This document shows positions 16,174 to 24,475 of a DNA stretch of 64,000 bases, in pieces. A program made the translations under genes and the position numbers. The notes under the pieces are model-generated. The model made no database searches and was not told where the DNA came from. It saw only the letters and a list, made by a program, of their open reading frames with translations. Origin of the DNA: JACPNO01 sp963825405 (GTDB lineage Bacteria; Acidobacteriota; Terriglobia; Bryobacterales; Bryobacteraceae); contig CAWGTB010000001.1 of the NCBI GenBank assembly GCA_963825405.1, positions 186,001-250,000 of the forward strand, written 5' to 3'. Position 1 is the stretch's first letter. Every line of letters begins with the position of its first letter.

Positions 16174-18774
16174 GTGATGCTGCGGAAGTCGGCTTTGACA
16201 ATTAGTTGGCTTATGCTTGGCGGAATCCTGCGCGCTGAGACCGCAACCACCACTACGCTTACCAGTCTTGCGCCGGACGCGCCGGTGTTCGGGGAAGTAG
16301 TGACGCTGACGGCGCATGTGAGCCCGGCCTCGGCTGGTACGGTGTCCTTCATGGATGGAGGAATCCTGGTAGGCGTAGGCACGCTGAACGCCAGCGGGAT
16401 CGCGCAAACGAAAACCATTACTCTGCCAACGGGAACCCATTCGATCAGGGCGGTATACGGGGGTAAGGGCGGCTATCTGGCCAGCCACTCGGCGGCTCAA
16501 ACGTATGTCGTGACAGCGGTGCCAGGGGGGTCCTTCGCGGCTCCGGCAAGCTACGCGGTGGGAACTGGTCCAGGTTCTGTGGGTTCTGTGGCGTTGGGGG
16601 ATTTCAATGGAGACGGCGATGCGGACCTGGTTGCGACCAACTACTATGACAGCAGCGTGAGCGTCTTGCTGGGCAATGGCAATGGGACTTTCCAGAGCAA
16701 GGTGGACTATAGCGCGGGACCTGAACCGGTGTCTGTGGCGGTAGGAGATTTCAATGGGGACGGCAAAGCGGACTTGGTTGTTGCCAACGGTAACGACGGC
16801 CCAAGCTACGTGAGCGTCCTATTGGGCAACGGTGACGGGACGTTCCAATCGCCGGCGAACTACAGCGTGGGAAGCTTGCTGTATCCCTATATGTCGCCGG
16901 CATCGGTGGCGGTTGGGGATTTCAACGGCGACGGCAAGGCGGATCTTGCCACCGCCAACCTATTTGGCAACGTGAGCGTTCTGTTGGGCAACGGCGACGG
17001 GACTTTCCAGACTGCGGTACATTATCTCGCCGGAGCCGCTGCGGAATTCGTGGCAGTTGGGGATTTCAACGGGGACGGGAAGGCGGACCTCGTCACCGTC
17101 AACTATGCTGACAACAGCCTGAGCGTGCTATTGGGCAACGGTGATGGGACATTCCAAGCGAGCCTAAACTACACCCTGGCAACCTTTCCATACGTATCAC
17201 CGGATTCCGTGGCGGTGGCGGACTTCAACGGGGACGGCAAGGCAGACTTGGCTGTGGCCAACGCCAGCGTCGGCACCGTGAGCGTTCTGCTGGGCAAAGG
17301 TGACGGGACATTCCAGGCAAAGGTGGACTACCCGGCCGGAACCGATCCGACATCCGTATTAGTGGGGGATTTCAACGGTGACGGCAAGGCGGATCTCGCC
17401 ACGGCTGACAGTGGTGGCAACAACGTGAACGTGCTGCTGGGCAACGGAAACGGTACTTTCCAAACGGCAATGAATTACAGCGCTGGAACCGGTCCGCGCT
17501 CTATGGTGGTGGGGAATTTCAACGGGGACGGCAAGGCGGACCTGGTCGTGACCAATAGCACCAACAACGTGAGCGTCCTGCTCGGGCAACCACCGCCAGT
17601 TCCGAACGAGGTCACAGTTACTTCGTCGCCGTCGGGCGCGGCATTCACTGTGAGCGGAACGGGTTGCGCTCCGGGGAACTATGCAACGCCCGCGAATCTG
17701 GTGTGGAATGTGAACACGGATTGCAGCGTGTATTTTCCAAATCAGCAACAGTTCTCAAGTCTTCTTTACGTTTTCGGCGGGTCTACGGTCAACGCCGGTT
17801 TGAGTTCTACTGCAAATCCTCGGTCAATACACTCGGGAACCATCCCATTGACCATCAACGCCGCGTTTGTTGCGCCTCCGGTTGTGGGAACAATCAGTCC
17901 GAGTTTGGGAAGCGGAGCGGCGCAGATGTTTACCGACACTGTGACGACGGCGAGTGATTACAAGGACCTGCAATGGGTGCAGATGCTGTTTGCGGTAGCC
18001 ACAGACGGCGGCGGCCAGCCGTTCTGTCTTGTGCACTATGACGTGCAGGCGAATCGGTTTTGGCTGTACAGCGACGTTGAGGGCTTTTTTGTCGGGCCGA
18101 TGGCGCCGGGCGTCGCCACCAACATATTGCAGGGATCGTTGTGCGCGCTGAACACCTCGGGGTCTAGTGTTTCCGGAAGCGGGGCTGACTTGACGATCAA
18201 CGCCAACTTGGTATTCAAGCAAGCGCTGGCCCTCAACCTTTACGTCCGTGGGTACACATTGGAAGGTATCGATACGGGATGGGTGCAGAAGGGAACATGG
18301 ACCACGGTGGCGGCCCCCCTGGAAACGATGACGGTGGCTCCCTCTTCGGGCGGCATCAGCAACGGAACGGAGCAGATTTTTACGTTGACGTACCCGGACC
18401 CGCCGGGCTTTGCGGGCGCGGCGTTTGGTTGGGAACAGTTCCTGGTTGCAACCGCCGCCGACGGTGGAGGCAACCCGTTCTGCTACGTGCACTACGACCG
18501 CACCGGCAATGGACTATGGATGTACTCCGGCGATGAGGGATTCTTTCTTGGGCCGGTGACACCCGGCACAGCGTCCAGTCTGTTGACCAGTTCGGCCTGT
18601 TCGATCAACACAGAGGGCGCAACGGTGGCCGACACGGCTGGCAATCTGGTTCTGACAGTTCCGATCGTGTTTAATACGCCCATGGTCCGTGCCAATAATT
18701 TGTACCAGCGGACCGCGGATGTGCTGAATCGCGTCGTGGAGTTCACGGCAACAGGGACCTTTTCGGTCAACTAG
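16174..18774 (+). CDS. Secreted FG-GAP/VCBS repeat protein
   Basis: 866 residues. After a leader (SALTISWLMLGGILRAE) comes an Ig-like Big_3 domain (TTLTSLAPDAPVFGEVVTLT), then seven FG-GAP/VCBS blades with the calcium loop DFNGDGKADLVVAN and the GNGDGTFQ strand (nt 16540-17590), a small Cys-containing domain (SGAAFTVSGTGCAPGNYATP), and the tandem C-terminal module pair ending in a TGTFSVN-like tail. It begins 28 bases after the previous stop, so it may be co-transcribed with the two giants. The tail diverges slightly (RVVEFTATGTFSVN) from the other two. The start is GTG or the adjacent ATG. Confidence 0.85.
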   Translation: MMLRKSALTISWLMLGGILRAETATTTTLTSLAPDAPVFGEVVTLTAHVSPASAGTVSFMDGGILVGVGTLNASGIAQTKTITLPTGTHSIRAVYGGKGGYLASHSAAQTYVVTAVPGGSFAAPASYAVGTGPGSVGSVALGDFNGDGDADLVATNYYDSSVSVLLGNGNGTFQSKVDYSAGPEPVSVAVGDFNGDGKADLVVANGNDGPSYVSVLLGNGDGTFQSPANYSVGSLLYPYMSPASVAVGDFNGDGKADLATANLFGNVSVLLGNGDGTFQTAVHYLAGAAAEFVAVGDFNGDGKADLVTVNYADNSLSVLLGNGDGTFQASLNYTLATFPYVSPDSVAVADFNGDGKADLAVANASVGTVSVLLGKGDGTFQAKVDYPAGTDPTSVLVGDFNGDGKADLATADSGGNNVNVLLGNGNGTFQTAMNYSAGTGPRSMVVGNFNGDGKADLVVTNSTNNVSVLLGQPPPVPNEVTVTSSPSGAAFTVSGTGCAPGNYATPANLVWNVNTDCSVYFPNQQQFSSLLYVFGGSTVNAGLSSTANPRSIHSGTIPLTINAAFVAPPVVGTISPSLGSGAAQMFTDTVTTASDYKDLQWVQMLFAVATDGGGQPFCLVHYDVQANRFWLYSDVEGFFVGPMAPGVATNILQGSLCALNTSGSSVSGSGADLTINANLVFKQALALNLYVRGYTLEGIDTGWVQKGTWTTVAAPLETMTVAPSSGGISNGTEQIFTLTYPDPPGFAGAAFGWEQFLVATAADGGGNPFCYVHYDRTGNGLWMYSGDEGFFLGPVTPGTASSLLTSSACSINTEGATVADTAGNLVLTVPIVFNTPMVRANNLYQRTADVLNRVVEFTATGTFSVN
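16540..17590 (+). repeat. Tandem FG-GAP coding repeats
   Basis: Seven imperfect repeats of about 150-165 bases. Each encodes a beta-propeller blade with a D-x-N-x-D-G-x-x-D calcium loop and a VSVLLGNGDGTFQ strand. DNA similarity between units is high enough for slippage or recombination. Confidence 0.8.
17885..18771 (+). repeat. C-terminal module pair, gene 3
   Basis: First copy about 17885-18305 (DLQWVQMLFAVATDGGGQPF; CLVHYDVQANRFWLY), second about 18320-18771 (FGWEQFLVATAADGGGNPFC). It is the most diverged of the three pairs at its very end but keeps every conserved box. Confidence 0.75.
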
Positions 18775-18815
18775 GTGCGCAAGACCGGCACGCCGGTAGT
18801 GGTTAGCCGAGTGAG

Positions 18816-19427
18816 TTAGTCGAGCGCCACGATGCGGTCGAACACGACGTCAAGGACGGCTCCCTGGCGAAGTTCTGTCTCCCGGCCGCGAGTGAGCATT
18901 ACCGTGGCTAGCCCCACAGCGCTGCCGATCCCAGCACCAATCCCGGCACCCTTCCAGCTTCGATCGGCGATACCACCTATCGAGGCGCCGCTACCCGCCA
19001 GGATCGCAATGCGGGCTGCATCCTGGCCGTGGGTCGGGCCCTGTTTGATGATGTCCTCTTCGTAATTCACCTTCTGCTCGGTTTCGTTCGAATCTACCGA
19101 ACTCAATCGGGGTGAGAACTTGAAAACCTTACCGCTGGGAAACGTGAGCGTCTCCAGCCGTATACCCAACTCGGCCCTGCCGGAAACACGTCCGCTGCGC
19201 TTGGCGTGTGACACGACACCCTGGACGTAAGCATCCACGGGCACCACGATTTGGCCATCGGCCGCTAGCGGGGTGGCCGTTCGCAGGTAAACGTAATCGC
19301 CTTCCTGTGCCGTTCTCGTATTAATGGAATTCACCATGCGAAGCGCGATGTGGGCCCCTTTTGGTATTTCGGCGGCCGTTGCAACCATTGAAGCTGCCAG
19401 TAGGGCGAGAAGACCAATCCGTAACAT
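18816..19427 (-). CDS. Hypothetical exported protein with glycine-zipper tail
   Basis: 203 residues with a signal peptide (MLRIGLLALLAASMVATAAE), a central beta-rich segment (GDYVYLRTATPLAADGQIVV; AYVQGVVSHAKRSGRVSGRA) and a Gly/Ala-rich tail (GAGIGAGIGSAVGLATVMLT). The centre resembles the small TrbI/VirB10-like or SLH-associated folds seen in acidobacterial envelope proteins, but I cannot assign a family. Probably envelope-located. It is encoded convergent to the third giant protein. Confidence 0.65.
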   Translation of the reverse strand: MLRIGLLALLAASMVATAAEIPKGAHIALRMVNSINTRTAQEGDYVYLRTATPLAADGQIVVPVDAYVQGVVSHAKRSGRVSGRAELGIRLETLTFPSGKVFKFSPRLSSVDSNETEQKVNYEEDIIKQGPTHGQDAARIAILAGSGASIGGIADRSWKGAGIGAGIGSAVGLATVMLTRGRETELRQGAVLDVVFDRIVALD

Positions 19428-19544
19428 TGGTACGCTCCTTCTTCAATCTTAACGCCAGCTCATCGGGAGAGGGCAGCGGAACCACCACCCGGCCGACGCC
19501 GTTGTGCGGCTTTGGTGCCGGTCGAGAGGTATAATTTATCCGCT

Positions 19545-19691
19545 ATGTGGGTCGCCCTCGGATGCGTGATCGGCCTTGGCGCCATCATTGCAATCGCGCG
19601 GGCATTGAGGGCACGAAGCACGATCAGCGAGAATCGGCTGATGCGCGACTACCTTCGGCGGATCGCATCTGACCGGAATTCAGATTTTTAA
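19545..19691 (+). CDS. Small membrane-anchored protein (48 aa)
   Basis: ATG at 19545 gives 48 residues with one N-terminal transmembrane helix (WVALGCVIGLGAIIAIARAL) and a charged cytoplasmic tail (RARSTISENRLMRDYLRRIA). It starts 117 bases upstream of and divergent from the exported protein at 18816-19427. The helix-plus-basic-tail pattern resembles small 'accessory' membrane proteins of unknown function. Moderate support only, because no clear ribosome-binding site is visible. Confidence 0.4.
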   Translation: MWVALGCVIGLGAIIAIARALRARSTISENRLMRDYLRRIASDRNSDF

Positions 19692-19725
19692 ATCCGGTAC
19701 GTGGCCGGCCGATTTTAATAGCTTT

Positions 19726-21006
19726 CTATGCAGGTTTTGGCATCACGGCTAGCAATCGCTCAACGTCATTCATATCGTTAAAGACCGAAGCCGCGATCCG
19801 GATGTGATTCCAACGCGTGGTCACACTTACGTTTGCCGCTCGAAACACCGGCGCTAGACGTTCGGAATTGTCGACCGCGACCGTCACAATCGGGGATCGG
19901 GCGTCGACTGGCGTGAGCAGCGGGTACCCGCGCCTGGCCAGTTCTTCCTTCAGCCGGCTGATGAGCGGCTGGGCGTGCGCCTGAATGTTGGCGGCGCCGA
20001 TATTCAGAATGTAGGGCAGGGAATACTCGAGGCCGGCCAGTGTGGCGTGATTGGGTTCGTAATTCATGGAGAACATCCCGGGCGCGCCAGGTTTCGGTGT
20101 GTAGGTGTCCACGATCTCGCTCGCCGGCGTGTCGAACGGGTACATGTGGGTTGTTGGTAATGTCGTGAACTGAGTCCAATGAGAATACGGCGGCCGCATT
20201 CGCGCCTGCGATGCTTTGCGAACGTAGAGAAACGCCGTGCCAGACGACATCAACCACTTATAGGTTGCACAGCAGGTCGCATCCACGCCCCAGTCCTTGA
20301 CGTCAACAGGCACATTGCCCGCTGCCTGAATGATGTCGGCGTAGACCATGACATCCTTGGCATGAGCCATTTCACAAACGCGCTTGACGTCGTGCTGAAA
20401 ACCATTCACAAATGATGTCGCGGAAATTGCGACCAGCCGGGTCTTTCCCTTGACGATGGCCTTGTCAATGTCATCGAGCGAGATGCGGCCGTCTTTTGTA
20501 ATCTTGACCCAAGTCACGTCGACGCCCCGCCGCTTCATATCGGTGTACATCATTTGTGAGCCGGCGAAGTGCAGATAATCGCTGACCACATGCGCGCCTT
20601 TTTCCGGTAACCCAAGAGCGGTCGCGACGAAGGACTCGCCGATCTGCGTGCTCGGAACGAATGCGATTTCGTCCGGATCGGCGTTGATCAGCTTGGCAAA
20701 GTTCTCCGCTATCCGCCGCTGGTTGGGTCGAAAAGCGCCGGGGTCCCCGGTTTCGGCAGCGGCCGCTTTCCTCACCAATTCCGTCGCGCCCCCTACCCTG
20801 GGATGTGTGGAAGCGGCATTAAGGTAAGTGCCTTTAAGGTTAGGAAAGCTTGCCTTGTCCGGGAGAGCAGGCGGCGGCCCAAGCGTCACTAGAGACGGGC
20901 CCTTGGTGGCACCCTCCGCGTCCGCCGGAGCCCCCTGAAGGGCCGACAATGCCTGAAATTGGAACGGTAATACTCCTGCAGCCGACATCCAGTTTCTACG
21001 CGTCAT
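19726..21006 (-). CDS. Aminotransferase class V (PLP), Tat-exported
   Basis: 426 residues. A Tat-like leader (TRRNWMSAAGVLPF) precedes a fold-type I PLP domain. Asp224 in VYADIIQAAG and Gln227 fit cofactor-ring contacts, and Lys250 in CCATYKWLMSSGTAF is the Schiff-base lysine. The family includes cysteine desulfurases and isopenicillin N epimerase-like enzymes; no conserved cysteine loop of a desulfurase is seen, so an epimerase/lyase-like activity is more likely. Substrate unknown. Single gene followed downstream by no partner on the same strand within 290 bases. Confidence 0.85.
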   Translation of the reverse strand: MTRRNWMSAAGVLPFQFQALSALQGAPADAEGATKGPSLVTLGPPPALPDKASFPNLKGTYLNAASTHPRVGGATELVRKAAAAETGDPGAFRPNQRRIAENFAKLINADPDEIAFVPSTQIGESFVATALGLPEKGAHVVSDYLHFAGSQMMYTDMKRRGVDVTWVKITKDGRISLDDIDKAIVKGKTRLVAISATSFVNGFQHDVKRVCEMAHAKDVMVYADIIQAAGNVPVDVKDWGVDATCCATYKWLMSSGTAFLYVRKASQARMRPPYSHWTQFTTLPTTHMYPFDTPASEIVDTYTPKPGAPGMFSMNYEPNHATLAGLEYSLPYILNIGAANIQAHAQPLISRLKEELARRGYPLLTPVDARSPIVTVAVDNSERLAPVFRAANVSVTTRWNHIRIAASVFNDMNDVERLLAVMPKPA

Positions 21007-21059
21007 TTGGATAGGATCTTACTACATCTCCCCGAAATGCTTCCTGAATTTTCTCTGAC

Positions 21060-22265
21060 TCAGCACACTCCGCCCATCAGATGCGTAGCCAGGGCCTCAT
21101 AGGCCGGCAACGATGCCGGATCGAGGTTAACGTTGGCTGCCATGGGATGGGAGGCGAACCGGGCGATTACCATCTCCGCTTTCGGATCGATGTAGATCCC
21201 TTGACCGTGAATGCCACGCGCAGTGAAAGCCCCGTGGCTGTTGTGCGACACCCACCACATATTCCGATAACTCCACCCAGGCAGTGTCTTGTAACCGGCC
21301 AGTGCGAACCGTTCCCGGCTGCCGCCTTGGCAGATGTCGTCGATCACTGCGGCTGGCACAATCTGCCGGCCGTTGTAGCGGCCGCGAAGCCGCATCATCT
21401 CGCCGAAGCGCGCCAGGTCGCGGAGGCTCAGTATGAGCCCGGCGCCTGCAAACTGAGTCCCGCTCGGGTCGACAGTGAAATAGGCATCCTGCTCCACGCC
21501 GAGGCGGCTCCAGATTCGTTCTCGCAGGAGTTCGGAGATCGACCGGCCGGTGACGCGTGACATCACCCACGCAAGGGCATCGGTATTGACTGTTTTGTAC
21601 ACGAAGCGCTCGCCGTGCGGGTATCGCTTCTCGAGAGCCTGCAGATATGCGTACGAGGTTTCGGGGCCGCTGTAACCCGCTGGCCGGGGCAGGAAGTCGT
21701 TGGCACGGCAGAAATCCCAAAACGGCGAGAGCTCGTCCGGATAGTTCTCCGTGTACCCAATGCCCGTGGTCATGTCCAGCATCTCGCGAATCGTCGCGTC
21801 GGCGAACCCGCTGTCTTTTAGTTCGGGGACATAGCTTGCTACGGTGCCTCGCTCGTCGAGAACGCCTTCCGACATCAGCGTCGCCGCGATAGTTGCGACA
21901 AATGACTTGGTAACGGAAAACGCGATGTGTTGCCCTGCGGATGTGAGTGCACCAAAATATCGCTCGTACACAATCCGGCCTCCGTGCAGGACCAGGATGC
22001 CGTCTGTGTAGTTGGCCAAGAGTGACTGTGCCCAGGTCATAGGCCCCGCTCCGCCAATCGGCTGGAACCGCACGGCATCGATATCAGTGCGTTCGGCTCT
22101 CGGCATTTCACTGGCTGTCGCGGCCCCGCTAGACACTACGCACGTCGGGCGAAGCTTCTGGAGATTCGAGAACGACCAGCGGGTTTGAGGAAAGCGAAAG
22201 AAGTTCTCGTCCGCAGGCCGGATCATTGTCCCGGGAGGGGACGTGTTACCTAGCATCCTGCCCAT
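21060..22265 (-). CDS. Serine hydrolase, class C beta-lactamase / NylB-like
   Basis: 401 residues, beta-lactamase-fold serine hydrolase. The nucleophile motif is Ser117-Val-Thr-Lys120 (HIAFSVTKSF), a tyrosine-containing second motif is near YKTVNTDAL, and the C-terminal GIHGQGIYI matches 6-aminohexanoate-dimer hydrolases (NylB) and related esterases. No signal peptide is visible; the N-terminus (RFPQTRWSFSNLQKLRPT) looks like that of cytoplasmic NylB-like members, so the gene is probably complete. Immediately upstream lies a 75-bp remnant of the M14 peptidase gene (22268-22342). Confidence 0.85.
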   Translation of the reverse strand: MGRMLGNTSPPGTMIRPADENFFRFPQTRWSFSNLQKLRPTCVVSSGAATASEMPRAERTDIDAVRFQPIGGAGPMTWAQSLLANYTDGILVLHGGRIVYERYFGALTSAGQHIAFSVTKSFVATIAATLMSEGVLDERGTVASYVPELKDSGFADATIREMLDMTTGIGYTENYPDELSPFWDFCRANDFLPRPAGYSGPETSYAYLQALEKRYPHGERFVYKTVNTDALAWVMSRVTGRSISELLRERIWSRLGVEQDAYFTVDPSGTQFAGAGLILSLRDLARFGEMMRLRGRYNGRQIVPAAVIDDICQGGSRERFALAGYKTLPGWSYRNMWWVSHNSHGAFTARGIHGQGIYIDPKAEMVIARFASHPMAANVNLDPASLPAYEALATHLMGGVC

Positions 22266-22267
22266 CC

Positions 22268-22342
22268 CACCGGATACCTGCCGGCATCCCCGGCGTTATA
22301 CTTGGACTGCTGATAGCAGCACATCAGCCTGGCCCGCGGATT
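22268..22342 (-). pseudogene. Remnant of M14 peptidase gene tail
   Basis: These 75 bases match 24503-24577 at 68 positions (about 91%). They encode the same C-terminal peptide as the M14 peptidase (NPRARLM..YQQSKYNAGDA) in the same orientation. The similarity starts and stops abruptly, leaving an orphan tail fragment with no peptidase gene attached, between the serine hydrolase and the next hypothetical gene. Confidence 0.75.
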
Positions 22343-22352
22343 TGAGTGCTGA

Positions 22353-22799
22353 CTACGTTGTACTGGCCTTCGCCTGCTTACCTGCAAGTTGAGCGCGGAT
22401 GGCTTGCATCCGTTCGCGAGCAACCGCAACTCGTTTCCGGCCGTCCGGCGATGCGTCAATCAGCTTCTCGAGACTGGCGGCAAATTGGGGTCCATAGGCA
22501 GCTCGAATTTCGCCGAGGAGCGGTTCGATCTTTGAGAAGACGCCAATATGCTCGCCATTGCTGTTATTGAAGAGCTCCAGACTGATCGCCCCGTCGTTTA
22601 CCAGAGCTGCCGCCATATCCCAGTAGCTGATAACCATGCGCATATATCCACTCTGATCACCAAAAATCGCGCTATTGAAGTCTGCTAGTGATTCGGGATT
22701 AAACTCGCGAAAATACCAGTCTCGTGCTTTGCGCATCGTCTCGTCGCGCCGTAGTTCGTAAAGTCTGAGGATAAGACCGGCCTCTTCTTGTTTCGACAT
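22353..22799 (-). CDS. Hypothetical cytoplasmic protein (148 aa)
   Basis: Starting at Met 22799 (MSKQEEAGLILRLYELRRDE) it is a soluble, largely helical protein with conserved-looking aromatic positions (KARDWYFREFNPESLADFNS; MRMVISYWDMAAALVNDGAI). I do not recognise a named family, though similar proteins occur in Acidobacteriota. The longer frame starting at 22871 begins with sequence of non-protein character. No neighbour in an operon: the Tat ferritin-like gene is divergent. Confidence 0.6.
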   Translation of the reverse strand: MSKQEEAGLILRLYELRRDETMRKARDWYFREFNPESLADFNSAIFGDQSGYMRMVISYWDMAAALVNDGAISLELFNNSNGEHIGVFSKIEPLLGEIRAAYGPQFAASLEKLIDASPDGRKRVAVARERMQAIRAQLAGKQAKASTT

Positions 22800-23030
22800 A
22801 ATCCGAATGCTCCTTGGTCTTTGGTGTCCGGCGCTCACGGCGCCTCTCGCCCTCAGTTTATCAAAACCCAAATTCGGTCGAGGACTTCAGATTGGCGACC
22901 GGCAGTATTTCTGAGATCGGAGTTTACGCGTTCTTCACACGTGTAAAGCTCCCTACGAGGTCAATGTTGGTAGTCGTCAGGAAGGCCCGTTTCATCAAGG
23001 GCCGTTTAGAGGAAAGAGAGGATAAATTCT

Positions 23031-24152
23031 ATGAACGCTATATCAAACGGTTTGAAGGGTCGCGCGAACCGACGCGGCTTCATCAAAAAGGGATTGGCGG
23101 CCGTCGGCTCCGCAACGGCTGGCGCCGGTTTGTTGTCCAATCGCGCCTTCGGCAAGAACGATGAGGAACACAGTGGTCAGCTCACCAAGGGAGACGCGGC
23201 AATTCTCAGATTTCTGGCAGCGGCCGAAATCCTCGAGACTGACTTTTGGGTACAGTACAACGAGCTCGGAGGGATCCAGGACAGCGAGGTTCCAGGTGGA
23301 ACTGGGAATGCACCCTACACCGCTGCCCTTAAAGTTCTGGATGGTGACATGGATCAATATATCCACGACAACACCGAGGACGAGTTCACCCACCAGAACT
23401 TCCTCAACGCGTACCTTGCTTCCAAAGGCGCGGCAACCGCCAATCTGGATCAGTTTCGTACATTGCCGGGCAGTACGGCGACTGGATCCAGCGGAAAGCT
23501 GCGGCTTACCAATCTCATGCAGCTCACCTTGGACACCAGTTGGTGGACCCGGTACCGCAGCCGTGCCAATAACCCGGATCTCGATCCTGGATTCGTGTTT
23601 CCCCAAGCGGTGCCAGGTCTCAGTACCGGGCAATTTACCGCTATTCCCCGAACCGATGCCGATCTTGCTCCCGCTGACCATCTCCAAGCCATCGCCAACA
23701 CGGCTGGATTCCATTTTCCGACCATCGAGCAAGGTGGAAATAGCCTCTACCCGTCGCTGGCTCAAAGGGTGACCCATTCTGAAGTGTTGCGAATTCTGCT
23801 CAGTATCGGTCCAACCGAGACAGCTCACTTCCAGACTTGGCACGACAAGGCGGGCAATGCGCCTCCTTTGACTGACTCTACCAATGGATTGGTGTTTCCG
23901 GACCTGAACGCACCTCCTTTCGGCGGCGAGGACTTTCAAACCAACCTGATCATGCCGGAGCCTTGTCCATTCCTCGACCGTAAGCTCCCGGCCTGTTCGG
24001 TCATTCGTCCTACCGAGACAAAGGGAGCTGCTATGGGCGCGCTCAAGTTCTTAACGGCAATGGGGCTTTTCATCGGCCAGTCGGCGCAGTTCGCTGCCTT
24101 CATGCGCGATCTGGCAGAGGACGCGGATAATGCCCGACGCGGGCAGTCCTGA
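23031..24152 (+). CDS. Ferritin-like domain protein, Tat-exported
   Basis: 373 residues. A twin-arginine leader (RANRRGFIKKGLAAVGSATA) precedes a ferritin-like four-helix region. Candidate di-iron ligands are Glu66 in AAAEILETDFW, Glu118 and His121 in EDEFTHQNF, and a later ETAHFQTWH pair. This is the layout of the DUF4439/desiccation-related ferritin-like family, which is periplasmic. Iron or oxidant handling in the envelope is plausible but unproven. Ribosome-binding site GAGAGG lies before the ATG. Single gene. Confidence 0.75.
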   Translation: MNAISNGLKGRANRRGFIKKGLAAVGSATAGAGLLSNRAFGKNDEEHSGQLTKGDAAILRFLAAAEILETDFWVQYNELGGIQDSEVPGGTGNAPYTAALKVLDGDMDQYIHDNTEDEFTHQNFLNAYLASKGAATANLDQFRTLPGSTATGSSGKLRLTNLMQLTLDTSWWTRYRSRANNPDLDPGFVFPQAVPGLSTGQFTAIPRTDADLAPADHLQAIANTAGFHFPTIEQGGNSLYPSLAQRVTHSEVLRILLSIGPTETAHFQTWHDKAGNAPPLTDSTNGLVFPDLNAPPFGGEDFQTNLIMPEPCPFLDRKLPACSVIRPTETKGAAMGALKFLTAMGLFIGQSAQFAAFMRDLAEDADNARRGQS

Positions 24153-24475
24153 AGGCTGCGCGCAGGATTCGAGTTCCGCCATTCCACCAAAGGCCGAAAG
24201 CATTAGAAATTCTTTACGGTGCAGGCGCAGGTGTTTGAAGAATCGGCCCTAAAGCACTGATCGCGGTAAGGACGGCGGCGCTCTCGGCGGCGCCGCCCGA
24301 GCTCTGCTCGAATACGGCAAACGAGTCCAGGCAGGAAACGCCGATCTGTTGTGCATGGATCGGAGGGTTGTAAAAAAGACGGACGGCCGTGAACAGACTG
24401 GCCCCAATAACAAGACGATGGAGTTGCGTCAGCGCGAGCCGAAACTAATCTTTTTGTCGATCGTATGGCCCTCGC
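24153..24475. other. Intergenic region, no gene seen
   Basis: About 320 bases between the converging ferritin-like and M14 peptidase genes. I see no supported reading frame, tRNA or strong hairpin with a T tract. A GC-rich inverted patch near 24270-24300 (GGCGGCGCTCTCGGCGGCGCC) could act as a bidirectional terminator but has no T run. Confidence 0.4.

Noticed and set aside
18775..18815. Hairpin ACCGGC-ACGCCGGT as a terminator
   Set aside because: Short stem and no T tract; too weak to call.
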